Part shown: positions 39,866-49,385 of the stretch, one piece after another | Layout of the letters: each line of letters starts with the position of its first letter | How positions within the stretch are numbered: position 1 is the stretch's first letter | The notes under the pieces: generated by a model | Seen by the model: the letters and a program-made list of their open reading frames with translations, nothing else | Databases searched by the model: none | Told to the model about the DNA's origin: nothing | NCBI RefSeq assembly: GCF_014196745.1 | Contig: NZ_JACIEH010000001.1 | Location: 806,001-870,000, forward strand | Direction of reading: 5' to 3' | Source: Sphingomonas kyeonggiensis | GTDB lineage: Bacteria > Pseudomonadota > Alphaproteobacteria > Sphingomonadales > Sphingomonadaceae | DNA length: 64,000 nt | Position numbers and translations under genes: made by a program

Positions 39866-40138
39866 ATGAGTGGATTGCTACTGATCGTCGAAGACACATT
39901 CGACATTCCGAGCTTGGGCGGGCTCATTGTCGTGCCGGGTCCGTTGCAGCAGGATTATCATGGACCGCTGGAATTGTCGGTCGTGCTCAAAAAGCCGGAC
40001 GGATCGGAACAGTTTGATACGCTACGTATGCAGCATGTTTTCCAAACGCCTCCGCCCAAGGAGCTTCGTTGGGTGTGCCGTTTGACGGGCGCGAGCAAGA
40101 ACGACGTTCCAATCGGCACGCAGGTCTGGGCCGTTTAG
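39866..40138 (+). CDS. small EF-Tu domain-II-like barrel protein
   Basis: 90 aa from ATG 39866; a GTG at 39815 that overlaps the murU stop is an alternative. GLLLIVEDTFDIPSLGGLIVVPGPL, then ELSVVLKKPDG and a late VPIGTQVW, resembles the second (beta-barrel) domain of EF-Tu (VEDVFTI-GRG-VVTG-...-GQVL) as a free-standing domain. Composition is less GC-rich than murU and addB. It lies 4 bp before addB, so it is co-transcribed. Function unknown; the similarity is by eye only. Confidence 0.55.
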   Translation: MSGLLLIVEDTFDIPSLGGLIVVPGPLQQDYHGPLELSVVLKKPDGSEQFDTLRMQHVFQTPPPKELRWVCRLTGASKNDVPIGTQVWAV

Positions 40139-40142
40139 GCCC

Positions 40143-43076
40143 ATGCCCACCGCCCTCCATCTCTACACCATTCCCCCGCACCGTGCCTTCGCGGATGCGC
40201 TGGCGAACGGGCTGATCAAGCGCTTCGGGGCCGATCCGATGGCGCTCGCCCGCGGCATCGTCCTGCTCCCCAACAACCGTGCGAAACGCGCGATCCAGGA
40301 CGCGTTCGTCCGCGCCAGTGGCGGCGGTCTCCTCCTTCCGCGCCTCGTCGCGGTCGGCGATCCCGAGCTGGACGAGGCGGTGTTCGACGCGGCGGGCGAT
40401 CCGGAGCCCGTCGCCCCCGCGGTCGGCCCGCTCCAGCGCCAGCTCATCCTCGCCCGGCTGATCCAGCAGGCCGAGCCCCGTCACGACGCCGCCGAAGCCG
40501 TCCGCCTCGCCGGCGACCTCGCCGCCACGCTCGACCAGCTGCTGATCGAGGAAGTCCCGCCCCGCCGCCTCAAGGAGCTCGACCTCGGCCCCGAGCTTTC
40601 TGCTCATTGGGAGCGCTCGCTCAAGCTGTTCGAGATCGTCCTCGAACGCTGGCCGCGCGAGCTCGCCCGGCTCGGCCGCATAGACCTGGCCGATCGCCGC
40701 CGCCTGCTGATCGACAAGGTCGCCAAACGCTGGCGGACCAGCCCGCCCGAGGGGTTCGTCTGTGCCGCGGGCATCACCGCCAGCGCGCCGGCCATCGCCC
40801 GGCTCCAGCGCGTCGTCGCCGGCCTACCCCGGGGCATGGTCGTCCTCCCGGACCTCGCCATCGGCATTTCCGACGCCGAATGGGACATGCTCGGCCCGCA
40901 CGCCCCCGATCCCGCTACCGGCCGGCGCCGGCGCAACCTCGAGACGCACCCGCAATTCCACCTCAAGCTCCTCCTGGAGCGGATGGGCGTCCACCGCAGC
41001 GAGTTCGATCCCTGGCGCGCGGCCAGCGAGCATGACGCCGCGCCCTCGCGCAGCAAGGCGATCGCCTCGGCGATGCAGCCGCCCGAGCTGACCCATGGCT
41101 GGACGACGCTGCCCGAGAAGGAGCGCAAGCTCGACGGCGTCCGCGCGCTCGAAGTCGCGACTCCGGCCGAGGAGGCCCAGGCGATTGCGCTCGCCCTTCG
41201 CCAGACCCTGGAGACGCCGGCCCGCACCGCCGCGCTCGTCACCCCCGATCGCGCGCTCGCCCGCCGCGTCGCCGCGCATTGCGCCCGCTGGGGGATCGTG
41301 GTCGACGATTCCGCCGGCCAGCCGCTGTCGATCCTGCCACCGGGCACCTTGCTGCTCGCGCTCGCCGATGCCGCCGCCCAGCGCTTCGCCCCGCTGCCGT
41401 TGCTGACCCTGCTCAAGCATCCGCTGGTGATGCCCGAGGCGCGCACCGAATGGCTCGACGGCGCCCGCCTGCTCGATCGCGCGCTGCGCGGGCCACGCCC
41501 CGCGCCCGATCTCGCCGGGATCGACCGCCATCTGACCGAGCAGGAGGGCAGGGACGGCCCGCTCCGCCAGGCGGCGCTCCGCTGGTGGCCCACCGCACGC
41601 GCGTTGCTGGCGCCGCTCGAAGCCGCATTCGGTGCCGGCGCCCAGCCGATCCCCGTCCTGCTCGCGGCCCTGCGCGAAGCCGCCCAGGCGCTGGGTGGCG
41701 ACGGCCTGTGGAGCCGTGCCGAGGGCCGCGCCGCCGCGACTTTGCTCGACGATCTCGAGCGCGAGGGCGTCGACGGCCCGCACCGCGCCGATCCCGACAC
41801 GCTCGCTCCGATGCTGCGTACGCTGATGGACCAGATCGCCGTGCGTCCGCCCCAGGGCGGCCATCCGCGCCTCGCCATCCTCGGCCAGCTCGAGGCGCGC
41901 CTGCAGACCGCCGACCTGATGATCTTGTCGGGGCTCAACGAAGGCGTCTGGCCGGGCCTGCCCGCGCCCGATCCCTGGCTCGCCCCGCGTATCCGTGCCG
42001 AGCTGGGCCTGCCTGGCCTGGAGCGCCGTATCGGCCTGGCGGCACATGACCTCGCCGGCGCGCTCGGTGCACCCGAAGTGCTGCTCACCCGCGCCCGGCG
42101 CGACGCCACCGCGCCGACGATTGCCTCGCGTTTCTGGCTCCGCCTCGAAGCGCTGTCGGGCGGCCTCGATCGTGCGCCCGATCTTGCGGCCTGGGTGCAC
42201 GCGATCGACGATCCCGGCGCGCACGAACCCGCCGAACGCCCCGAGCCATTGCCCCCGGTCGAGGACCGCCCCAAGGCTATCTCGGTCACCGAGGTGGATC
42301 GCCTCAAGGCCGATCCCTATGCCTTCTATGCCCGCCGCATGCTCAAGCTCGGGCCGCTCGATCCGGTCGATGCCGATCCCAGCGCGGCATGGCGCGGCAC
42401 GGCGGTGCACGACGTTCTTCAGAAATGGTTCGAACTCGACAGTTGCGATCCGGCCAAGCTGCGCGCCCGCGCCGAGGCGATGCTGGCGGACGAGCGCACC
42501 CATCCGATGATGCGCGCGCTCTGGCAGCCGCGCCTGATGGAGGCGATCGACTGGATCGCCCGCCAGATCGCCGAGAACCCGGCCCGCAAGGTCCTTGCGG
42601 TCGAGCTGGACGGCGACATCGAGTTCGCCGGGGTGAAGCTCCGCGGCAAGTTCGACCGGATCGATCGCATGCCCGATGGCAGCCTGGCGATCATCGACTA
42701 CAAGACCGGCCAGCCGCCCAGCACCCGCGCGGTCCGCGCCGGGTTCAGCCTGCAGCTGGGCCTGCTCGGCCTGATCGCCGAGCGCGGCGGCTTCCAGGAC
42801 ATCGAAGGGGTGGCGCGCGCCTTCGAATACTGGTCGCTCGCACGGTCCCCGCGCACCGGCGGCTTCGGCTATGTCGACAGCCCCGTCGATCCGAAGAAGA
42901 AGGAGCCGATCCCGGCCGAGGAGTTCGTCGATCTCGCCGCGCACCACTTCGCGGAAGCTGTCGCGTCCTGGCTGACCGGCGACGCGCCGTTCACCGCCAA
43001 GCTCCACCCCGAATATGCGCCGTACGCGGAGTACGACCAGCTGATGCGGCTTGATGAATGGTATGGCCGTGAGTGA
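40143..43076 (+). CDS. addB: double-strand break repair protein AddB
   Basis: 977 aa, as in alphaproteobacterial AddB. UvrD-like helicase-fold N-terminal part without strict Walker A (LLPNNRAKRAIQDAF), a middle region with LVTPDRALARRVAAHCARWGI, and a C-terminal RecB-type nuclease domain with GKFDRIDRMPDGSLAIIDYKTGQ (catalytic Asp and Lys of PD-(D/E)xK). With AddA it resects double-strand breaks and loads RecA. Confidence 0.95.
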   Translation: MPTALHLYTIPPHRAFADALANGLIKRFGADPMALARGIVLLPNNRAKRAIQDAFVRASGGGLLLPRLVAVGDPELDEAVFDAAGDPEPVAPAVGPLQRQLILARLIQQAEPRHDAAEAVRLAGDLAATLDQLLIEEVPPRRLKELDLGPELSAHWERSLKLFEIVLERWPRELARLGRIDLADRRRLLIDKVAKRWRTSPPEGFVCAAGITASAPAIARLQRVVAGLPRGMVVLPDLAIGISDAEWDMLGPHAPDPATGRRRRNLETHPQFHLKLLLERMGVHRSEFDPWRAASEHDAAPSRSKAIASAMQPPELTHGWTTLPEKERKLDGVRALEVATPAEEAQAIALALRQTLETPARTAALVTPDRALARRVAAHCARWGIVVDDSAGQPLSILPPGTLLLALADAAAQRFAPLPLLTLLKHPLVMPEARTEWLDGARLLDRALRGPRPAPDLAGIDRHLTEQEGRDGPLRQAALRWWPTARALLAPLEAAFGAGAQPIPVLLAALREAAQALGGDGLWSRAEGRAAATLLDDLEREGVDGPHRADPDTLAPMLRTLMDQIAVRPPQGGHPRLAILGQLEARLQTADLMILSGLNEGVWPGLPAPDPWLAPRIRAELGLPGLERRIGLAAHDLAGALGAPEVLLTRARRDATAPTIASRFWLRLEALSGGLDRAPDLAAWVHAIDDPGAHEPAERPEPLPPVEDRPKAISVTEVDRLKADPYAFYARRMLKLGPLDPVDADPSAAWRGTAVHDVLQKWFELDSCDPAKLRARAEAMLADERTHPMMRALWQPRLMEAIDWIARQIAENPARKVLAVELDGDIEFAGVKLRGKFDRIDRMPDGSLAIIDYKTGQPPSTRAVRAGFSLQLGLLGLIAERGGFQDIEGVARAFEYWSLARSPRTGGFGYVDSPVDPKKKEPIPAEEFVDLAAHHFAEAVASWLTGDAPFTAKLHPEYAPYAEYDQLMRLDEWYGRE

Positions 43077-43087
43077 GTTGCGCTCGA

Positions 43088-43211
43088 CCCTCACCCTTCC
43101 GCCGCCTTCGGCGGCTCCCTCCCTCTCCCAAAGGGAGAGGGATTTTAGCTCCCGCTCCCATTGGGAGCGGGAAGGGGCCCGCGAGGCGCAGCCGAGTGGG
43201 AAGGGTGAGGG
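43088..43211. repeat. MITE-like palindromic element between addB and addA
   Basis: 124 bp with perfect 13-bp terminal inverted repeats (CCCTCACCCTTCC at 43088-43100; its complement at 43199-43211) and inner hairpins: CCGCC-TTC-GGCGG, CCCTCTCCC-AAA-GGGAGAGGG and CTCCCGCTCCCA-TTGGGAGCGGGAG-like. It separates two genes that are normally adjacent. The addA frame stays open through it. Confidence 0.75.
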
Positions 43212-43228
43212 TAGTCTGGAAATCGCGA

Positions 43229-46200
43229 ATGTCTGAAGTCCGCCCCCTCCACAAACTCAAGGGCAACCAGAAGACCGCGTCCGATCCCGGCCGCCATATC
43301 TGGCTCTCCGCCTCGGCCGGCACCGGCAAGACCCAGGTGCTCGCGGCGCGGGTCTGGCGGCTGCTGCTGAACGGCACCGATCCCGGCGCGATCCTCTGCC
43401 TCACCTTCACCAAGGCGGGCGCCGCCGAGATGTCCGAGCGGATCACCAGCCGGCTCGCCCGCTGGGTCCGCGCGTCCGACACCGAGCTCGCCGCCGACCT
43501 CGAGGCGCTGGGCGAGAACATCTCGCCTGCCGGTCGCGAAAAGGCCCGCCAGCTCTTCGCCAAGGTGCTCGACGCGCCCGGCGGCGGCATCCGCATCCAG
43601 ACGATCCACAGCTTCTGCCAGTCGCTGCTCGCTGCCTTCCCGATGGAAGCGGGCCTGGTCCCCGGCTTCCGCCCGCTCGATCAGCGCGAGGAGGCGGTGC
43701 TGGCGCGCGAAGCGCTGGCCGAGATGCTGGTCGATGCCGTGCGCGACGGGCGCGACTGGATCGTCGATGCGGTCGGTGCGCTGTCGCTGCGGCTGGGCGA
43801 AGGCAAGGCCGAGGATTTCCTCAAGGAATGCGCGCGGGCAGGGGAGGCGATGACCGACCTTCCGCCCGCGATCCAGCCTTACCTCCGCGAGGCGCTGGGC
43901 CTGCCCGAAGGCGATATCGATGCCGAGATCGCCCGGCGTTGTGCCGATGACAGCTTCGACCTTGGCAGCCTGCGCGCGCTCACCGTGATGAATGCCGATT
44001 GGGGCACCGCGCGCGGCCTCGAGCGGGCGGATATCGCCGCCGCCTGGCTCTCGAAAGGCCCGGAGGCACGCGCTGCGAGCCTCGCCGATCTCCATTCGAT
44101 CTGGGCCACCGCCAAGGGCGAGCCGCGTTCCTTCGGCAAGGGCCAGGCCCCGCAGGAGCCGAGCTACGCCGATTATGCGATGCGGCTCCACGCCACCTGC
44201 GCCGCGCTGCTCGGCATGAAGACCCAGGCGGCCTATGCGGACCTGCTCGCCCGCGGGCTGGAGGCCGGCCGAATCTATGCCGAGACCTATCGCCAGGCCA
44301 AGCGCCGCCTCGGCGCGGTCGATTTCAACGACCTGATCCACGCCACCGTCGCGTTGCTCGCCGAGCCCGGCATGGGCGAATGGGTGCGCTTCAAGCTCGA
44401 TCAGGCGACCGAGCACGTCCTGATCGACGAGGCGCAGGACACCAATCCCCAGCAATGGGCGATCGTCAGCGCAATCGCGGACGAGTTCTTCGTCGGCGAG
44501 GGCGTGCGCGCCGAGACGGTCCGCACCCTGTTCACCGTCGGCGACTACAAGCAGGCGATATTCGGCTTCCAGGGCACCGATCCGATCTTCTTCCGAGCGG
44601 CGTTCGAACGCTTCCTGGCCAAGTCGCAGATCCACCCCGATCTCGATTACGCGTTCGACGCGGACAAGCCCGAGCCGCGCGAGGTCGAGGAGCTGTCGCT
44701 CACCCACAGCTTCCGCTCGACCCGCCCGGTGCTCGAATTCGTCGATGCCGCGCTCGGCGCGTTGCCCGCGCCGGGCATGGGTGAACTTTCGGATCTGGAG
44801 GAACATGCGAGCGAAGTGCCCGGTCCCGGCACGGTCACGCTCTGGCCGCCGGTCACCGAAGGCGGCAGCGAGGCGGACGAAGAGGAATGGGTCAGCGATG
44901 CCACCCGCAAGCTCGCCGGCGATATCGCCAAGGCGATCAAGGGCTGGATCGGCACGCTCGAACTCGAGAGCAAGGGCCGCACCCTCGCGCCGGAGGATGT
45001 GATGATCCTGGTCAAGCGCCGGGGCGAGCTTGCCTCGCTGATCGTCGCGCGGCTCTATGCAGAGGGCGTGCCGGTCGCCGGCGTCGATCGCCTCCGGCTC
45101 AACGCGCCGCTGGCGGTGCAGGATCTGCTCGCCGCGATCCGCTTCGCGCTTCAGCCTGAGGACGATCTGTCGCTGGCCTCGCTGCTGGTATCGCCCTTGA
45201 TAGGCTGGACGCAGCAGGAATTAATGGACGCCTGTGTACGCACCAGTGGCGGACTGTGGCGCCACCTGCGCCAGACCCAGCCCGAAGCACGCCTCGCGCC
45301 GCTCTACGCATTGCTCGCACGCGCTGACATCGCCACGCCCTATCGCTTTCTGGAAGAACTACTTTCTGGCCCTTTGGACGGTCGCCGCAAGCTGTTGCGC
45401 CGGCTGGGCGAGGAAGCCCGCGATCCGATCGAAGAACTGCTCAATGCGACGCTCAATTTCGAAAAGTTGGCGACCCCTTCCTTGCAGCGATTCCTCGACT
45501 GGTTCGATCGCGGCGACGTCGAGATCGTCCGCGATGCGGCCCAGCCCCAGGCGGCGGTGCGGGTGATGACCGCGCATGGCGCGAAGGGGCTCCAGGCGCC
45601 TCTGGTCATCCTCGCCGATGCGACGGTGGATCCGACACGGTCTCCGCGCGACTTTCTGGGTTGGGAACCGTCTACTGCGTCTGGAAAGATTCCGATCTTC
45701 CGTCCGCGCGCCTCCGAGCGGGGGGTGCTCGGAGAGGTGTTGGAAAATGCCGATGCGCGCGAACTCAGCGAGCATTGGCGTCTGTTCTACGTCGCTGCCA
45801 CCCGGGCCGAGGAACGCCTGGTCATAGCCGGTGCCCTGGGGCCCATGGCCAAGGGCGTGCCGCCTGCGAAGAGCTGGTACGCCGCCAGTGCCGCGGCGCT
45901 CGACGCCCTGGGTGTGTCCGAGGGCGAGACCCGCGAATTCAAGGGCTTGCGCCCCCAGAACCCGGTTCCTGCCAGGGCGCGGACCGCCTCCGGCCCGGCG
46001 GTGGTGGCTGCCCTCCCTGACTGGGCGCGTCGCCCGGCTCCGGCGGAGGCCCGTCCGCCGCGCCCGCTGGCGCCCTCGTCGCTGGGTGACGACAGCGTCG
46101 CCGATCCGCCACCCAGCCCGGCGATGCGCGCCGCGGCCGAACGCGGCCGGCTGCTTCACGCCCTTTTCGAGCGATTGCCGTCGGTTAGCCCCGGCGACCG

Positions 46201-46666
46201 GGCCGCTGCCGCCGAGCGCTGGCTGGCCGGGGCAGGGGGCGTCACGGACGAAGCCCTGCGCGGCGAGCTGGTCTCTGCAGCCCTGGCCGTCACCGAGGAT
46301 CCGCGCTTTGCCGACCTGTTCGGCCCCGGCTCGCTGGGCGAGGCGCCGATCGCTGCCGTGGTGGGGGAAGGCGTCGTCGTCTCGGGTACGGTCGACCGGC
46401 TGGTGGTCACCCCCAGCCATGTCCGGGTCATCGACTTCAAGACCGGCCGCCGCGCGCCCGCCGACCTGGAGGCGATCCCGCCCTATCATCTCCGTCAGAT
46501 GGCCGCCTATGTCGCTGCGCTGGCGGTGATTTTCCCCGGGCGCACGATCGAGGCGGGTCTGCTCTATGCGGCCGGCCCGGTCCTCCACCTGTTGCCGCCG
46601 GATCTGCTCTCGGCGCACAAGCCCGGCTTCGCGGATATGGAGCAAAGCTTGGGCCTGCGCGCTTGA
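43229..46666 (+). CDS. addA: double-strand break repair helicase AddA
   Basis: 1145 aa from ATG 43229. A frame open to 43073 through the repeat is unlikely to be used. UvrD/RecB-type helicase: Walker A LSASAGTGKTQVL, LCLTFTKAGAAEMSERI (motif Ia), HVLIDEAQDTNPQQWAI (motif II), VGDYKQAIFGFQGTD (motif III), VMTAHGAKGLQAPLVILAD (motif V) and FYVAATRAEERL (motif VI), then a C-terminal nuclease domain RVIDFKTGRRAP. Partner of AddB. Confidence 0.96.
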   Translation: MSEVRPLHKLKGNQKTASDPGRHIWLSASAGTGKTQVLAARVWRLLLNGTDPGAILCLTFTKAGAAEMSERITSRLARWVRASDTELAADLEALGENISPAGREKARQLFAKVLDAPGGGIRIQTIHSFCQSLLAAFPMEAGLVPGFRPLDQREEAVLAREALAEMLVDAVRDGRDWIVDAVGALSLRLGEGKAEDFLKECARAGEAMTDLPPAIQPYLREALGLPEGDIDAEIARRCADDSFDLGSLRALTVMNADWGTARGLERADIAAAWLSKGPEARAASLADLHSIWATAKGEPRSFGKGQAPQEPSYADYAMRLHATCAALLGMKTQAAYADLLARGLEAGRIYAETYRQAKRRLGAVDFNDLIHATVALLAEPGMGEWVRFKLDQATEHVLIDEAQDTNPQQWAIVSAIADEFFVGEGVRAETVRTLFTVGDYKQAIFGFQGTDPIFFRAAFERFLAKSQIHPDLDYAFDADKPEPREVEELSLTHSFRSTRPVLEFVDAALGALPAPGMGELSDLEEHASEVPGPGTVTLWPPVTEGGSEADEEEWVSDATRKLAGDIAKAIKGWIGTLELESKGRTLAPEDVMILVKRRGELASLIVARLYAEGVPVAGVDRLRLNAPLAVQDLLAAIRFALQPEDDLSLASLLVSPLIGWTQQELMDACVRTSGGLWRHLRQTQPEARLAPLYALLARADIATPYRFLEELLSGPLDGRRKLLRRLGEEARDPIEELLNATLNFEKLATPSLQRFLDWFDRGDVEIVRDAAQPQAAVRVMTAHGAKGLQAPLVILADATVDPTRSPRDFLGWEPSTASGKIPIFRPRASERGVLGEVLENADARELSEHWRLFYVAATRAEERLVIAGALGPMAKGVPPAKSWYAASAAALDALGVSEGETREFKGLRPQNPVPARARTASGPAVVAALPDWARRPAPAEARPPRPLAPSSLGDDSVADPPPSPAMRAAAERGRLLHALFERLPSVSPGDRAAAAERWLAGAGGVTDEALRGELVSAALAVTEDPRFADLFGPGSLGEAPIAAVVGEGVVVSGTVDRLVVTPSHVRVIDFKTGRRAPADLEAIPPYHLRQMAAYVAALAVIFPGRTIEAGLLYAAGPVLHLLPPDLLSAHKPGFADMEQSLGLRA

Positions 46667-46720
46667 CCCGGCGAGGTCGCACCATAGATTAGCACCCAAC
46701 ATCGTATCAGGAGTTTACCC

Positions 46721-47041
46721 ATGGCCACCAAGGCGACCACCGACGCCCAGTTCAGCAGCGACGTTCTCGAGTCCGGCAAGCCCGTGCTCGTGGATTTCTG
46801 GGCGGAGTGGTGCGGGCCGTGCAAGATGATCGCCCCGGCGCTGGAAGAACTCGCCGAGGAGTTGGGCGACCAGGTCCAGATCATCAAGCTCGACATTGAC
46901 GAGAACCCCGACGCTCCGACCAAGTACGGAGTGCGTGGCATCCCAACCATGATCCTGTTCAAGAACGGCCAGCCGGCGGCGACGCAGGTCGGCGCGATGC
47001 CGAAGAGCGGCATCAAGAAGTGGCTCGAAGCGCAGCTCTGA
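46721..47041 (+). CDS. trxA: thioredoxin
   Basis: 106 aa. The active site WCGPC is in VLVDFWAEWCGPCKMIAPALEELAEE, with the cis-Pro loop GIPTMILFKNG. Cytoplasmic thiol-disulfide donor, reduced by thioredoxin reductase. RBS AGGAG 9 nt before the start. Lies just after addA, as in many alphaproteobacteria. Confidence 0.98.
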   Translation: MATKATTDAQFSSDVLESGKPVLVDFWAEWCGPCKMIAPALEELAEELGDQVQIIKLDIDENPDAPTKYGVRGIPTMILFKNGQPAATQVGAMPKSGIKKWLEAQL

Positions 47042-47045
47042 GCCT

Positions 47046-47363
47046 GTGGGCGAGCTGGTAGTCCTCGATGATGCCAGCTTCGACGGGGTGGTGCGCAGCC
47101 ACCCCGTGGTGCTCGTTCACTTCGCTGCGGATTGGTCGCGTCCGTCCCAGCTCCTGAGCCCGGTCATCCGGCAAATCGCTCAGGAGCGGGACGACGCGCT
47201 GATCTGCCAGGTCAACGTCGACACCAGCCCCCTTGCGACCAGCCCCTTCATGATCCGTAACGTGCCCACGCTGATCTTCCTGAAGCAGGGCACGGTCGTG
47301 CTGCGCCATGTCGGCATGGCGCAGCACAATGTGGTCACGGCGATGCTGAACTCGCTGGTCTAG
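47046..47363 (+). CDS. thioredoxin-like protein lacking the CxxC motif
   Basis: 105 aa, GTG start 4 nt after the trxA stop. The thioredoxin fold is clear (VVLVHFAADW..., NVPTLIFLKQG cis-Pro loop), but the active site reads WSRPS, with Ser31 and Ser34 in place of both cysteines. It cannot do dithiol exchange; a chaperone, binding or regulatory role beside TrxA is possible. Its length and sequence suggest a duplicated trxA. Confidence 0.85.
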   Translation: MGELVVLDDASFDGVVRSHPVVLVHFAADWSRPSQLLSPVIRQIAQERDDALICQVNVDTSPLATSPFMIRNVPTLIFLKQGTVVLRHVGMAQHNVVTAMLNSLV

Positions 47364-47370
47364 CCCGCGA

Positions 47371-48597
47371 TCAGCTTCGATAATCGGCGTTGATCGAGAT
47401 ATATCCGTGCGTCAGGTCGCAGGTCCACACAGTGGCGCGTCCTTCGCCCAGGCCAAGCTCCACGCCGATCTCGATCTCGCGGCCCTTGAGGTGCGCCGCG
47501 ACAGGGGCCTCGTCATAGCCCTCCACCGCCAGTCCGTCGCGTGCCACCTGGGTGGTGCCGAAGCGGATGGCCAGCCGGTCGCGTTCGGCGGGTTCGCCGG
47601 CCTTGCCGACGGCCATCACCACGCGGCCCCAATTGGCGTCCTCGCCGGCGATCGCGGTCTTCACCAGCGGCGAATTGGCGATCGACATGGCGATGCGGTG
47701 GGCGCTGGCGTCGCTCTCGGCGCCCTCCACCGTGATCTCGATCAGCTTCTGCGCGCCTTCGCCGTCGCGGGTGACGAGCAGGGCGAGCTGGTGGCAAAGG
47801 TCCTTCAGCGCGGCGCGGAAGGCGTCGGCACCTTCGTCCTCGTCACTCGCCAGCACCGCGTTGCCCGCGCCGCCCGTGGCGAAGGCGAGCACGGTGTCGC
47901 TCGTCGAGGTGTCGCCATCGACGGTGATGCACGAGAAGGTCTTGCGGTTGGCGTCGCTGAGCGCGGTCTGCAGGAAGGCCGGATCGACCGCCGCGTCGGT
48001 GAAGACAAAGCCGAGCATCGTCGCCATGTCCGGCGCGATCATTCCCGATCCCTTGATGATGCCGGCGAGCTGGACCGTCTTGCCGCCCACCACCGCACGC
48101 GTCACCGCGCCCTTGGCGAAGGTGTCGGTGGTCATGATCGTCGCGGCAGCGTCTTCCCAGCTAGCGGGCTCGGCGGTGAAGGCGGCATCGAGCCCGGCCT
48201 CGGCCTTGTCGATCGGCAGCGGCACGCCGATCACGCCGGTGGAGGCGACGAACACGTCCGAGGGCTGGCAGCCGAGATGCGCGGCGGCGCGGGCGGCAAT
48301 CGCCTCTACGGCGGCGCGGCCGCGATTGCCGGTGAAGGCGTTGGAGTTGCCGGCATTGACCACCAGCGCCCGCGCGGTGCCCAGCGGCAGCGCCTTGCGG
48401 CACCATTCCACCTCGGGCGAGGGGCATTTGCTGCTGGTCAGCACGCCTGCCACAGCGGTGCCCGGCGCCAGCTCGATATAGGTCAGGTCGCAGCGGTCCC
48501 ATGCCTTGTAGCGCGCCCGCGCCACGCGGGTGGTCACGCCGGGGATCATCGGCAGGGCGGGGAAGGGCAGCGCGAGCGGGGAGCGTTCGATGGACAT
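47371..48597 (-). CDS. argJ: bifunctional glutamate N-acetyltransferase/ornithine acetyltransferase
   Basis: 408 aa from ATG 48597; the extension to 48753 is rejected. ArgJ recycles the acetyl group from N-acetylornithine to glutamate in arginine synthesis. SKCPSPEVEWCR, NAGNSNAFTG, STGVIGVPLP, the self-cleavage region APDMATMLGFVFTDA (Thr nucleophile in ATML) and C-terminal HGYISINADYRS are present. It cleaves itself into alpha and beta chains. Confidence 0.97.
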   Translation of the reverse strand: MSIERSPLALPFPALPMIPGVTTRVARARYKAWDRCDLTYIELAPGTAVAGVLTSSKCPSPEVEWCRKALPLGTARALVVNAGNSNAFTGNRGRAAVEAIAARAAAHLGCQPSDVFVASTGVIGVPLPIDKAEAGLDAAFTAEPASWEDAAATIMTTDTFAKGAVTRAVVGGKTVQLAGIIKGSGMIAPDMATMLGFVFTDAAVDPAFLQTALSDANRKTFSCITVDGDTSTSDTVLAFATGGAGNAVLASDEDEGADAFRAALKDLCHQLALLVTRDGEGAQKLIEITVEGAESDASAHRIAMSIANSPLVKTAIAGEDANWGRVVMAVGKAGEPAERDRLAIRFGTTQVARDGLAVEGYDEAPVAAHLKGREIEIGVELGLGEGRATVWTCDLTHGYISINADYRS

Positions 48598-48652
48598 GGC
48601 CAGACCTGTTGCTATTTTGGCGCTCGCTTCGGGCAAGTGGGGGAAAAGATCA

Positions 48653-49303
48653 ATGGTTTTGGGGTTGGTCATGGCGCTGGCGATGCAGGCGGCGCCAGCT
48701 GTGCAGGACACTCCGCCTCCGTCGAAGGCGCGCAAGGCAAAGACGCGCGTCATCTCCTGGCAGACCGATGACGATTATCCGGCCGACGCCCTTCGGAAGC
48801 ACCAGGCTGGCACGGTCAAATATCGCATGACCATCGACGCAACCGGCAAGGCGATTGCGTGTCATGTGACGGGCTCTTCCGGCTATTCGGCGCTCGATGA
48901 GAAGACCTGCCCTCTGATAGTCAGCAATTCGAGATACGAGCCGGCTCGAGATGATGCCGGAAAGGATATCGCGTCCGACCTCAATGGGACCTTCACCTGG
49001 AGTATTCCGGGCGGTGCGCAAACGCCGAACCCGGTAAGTGCGCTTGCCAGCGATCCGCTTGGCCTCACTATCGGGCTGCAGGCGGTGCCGAAGAGCTATG
49101 CCAATCCTGCCTTGCTGCGCCTGGTCTATGCCGGGGAGCAGCCCAAGGCCTGCGCGGTCGAGATCGGCACCGGCAATGCGAAGCTCGACGCGATCGCCTG
49201 TGACCAGGCGAAGGCGCAGGTGGGCCCGCTCAAGGTCGATGATGCCAAGCTGGCGCAGCCCGACAGCCGCACGGTCGAAGTGCAGTTCGAGGCGACGAAA
49301 TAA
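48653..49303 (+). CDS. TonB-C-domain secreted protein
   Basis: 216 aa from ATG 48653 (GGGGAAAAG upstream) with a signal peptide, MVLGLVMALAMQAAPAVQ. DDDYPADALRKHQAGTVKYRMTIDATGKAIACHVTGSSGY is the TonB C-terminal domain, here without a long Pro-rich stalk. A second beta domain with Cys pairs follows. More likely a periplasmic TonB-like or envelope protein than the energy-transducing TonB. The next gene is a paralogue. Confidence 0.8.
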   Translation: MVLGLVMALAMQAAPAVQDTPPPSKARKAKTRVISWQTDDDYPADALRKHQAGTVKYRMTIDATGKAIACHVTGSSGYSALDEKTCPLIVSNSRYEPARDDAGKDIASDLNGTFTWSIPGGAQTPNPVSALASDPLGLTIGLQAVPKSYANPALLRLVYAGEQPKACAVEIGTGNAKLDAIACDQAKAQVGPLKVDDAKLAQPDSRTVEVQFEATK

Positions 49304-49385
49304 CGCGTATGGGCACTCCCGCATCGATTGTCTGCAATCGGATGTGCGCTAGGCTTTGCCGCGACGGACTTCCGGGAGAAGATGT

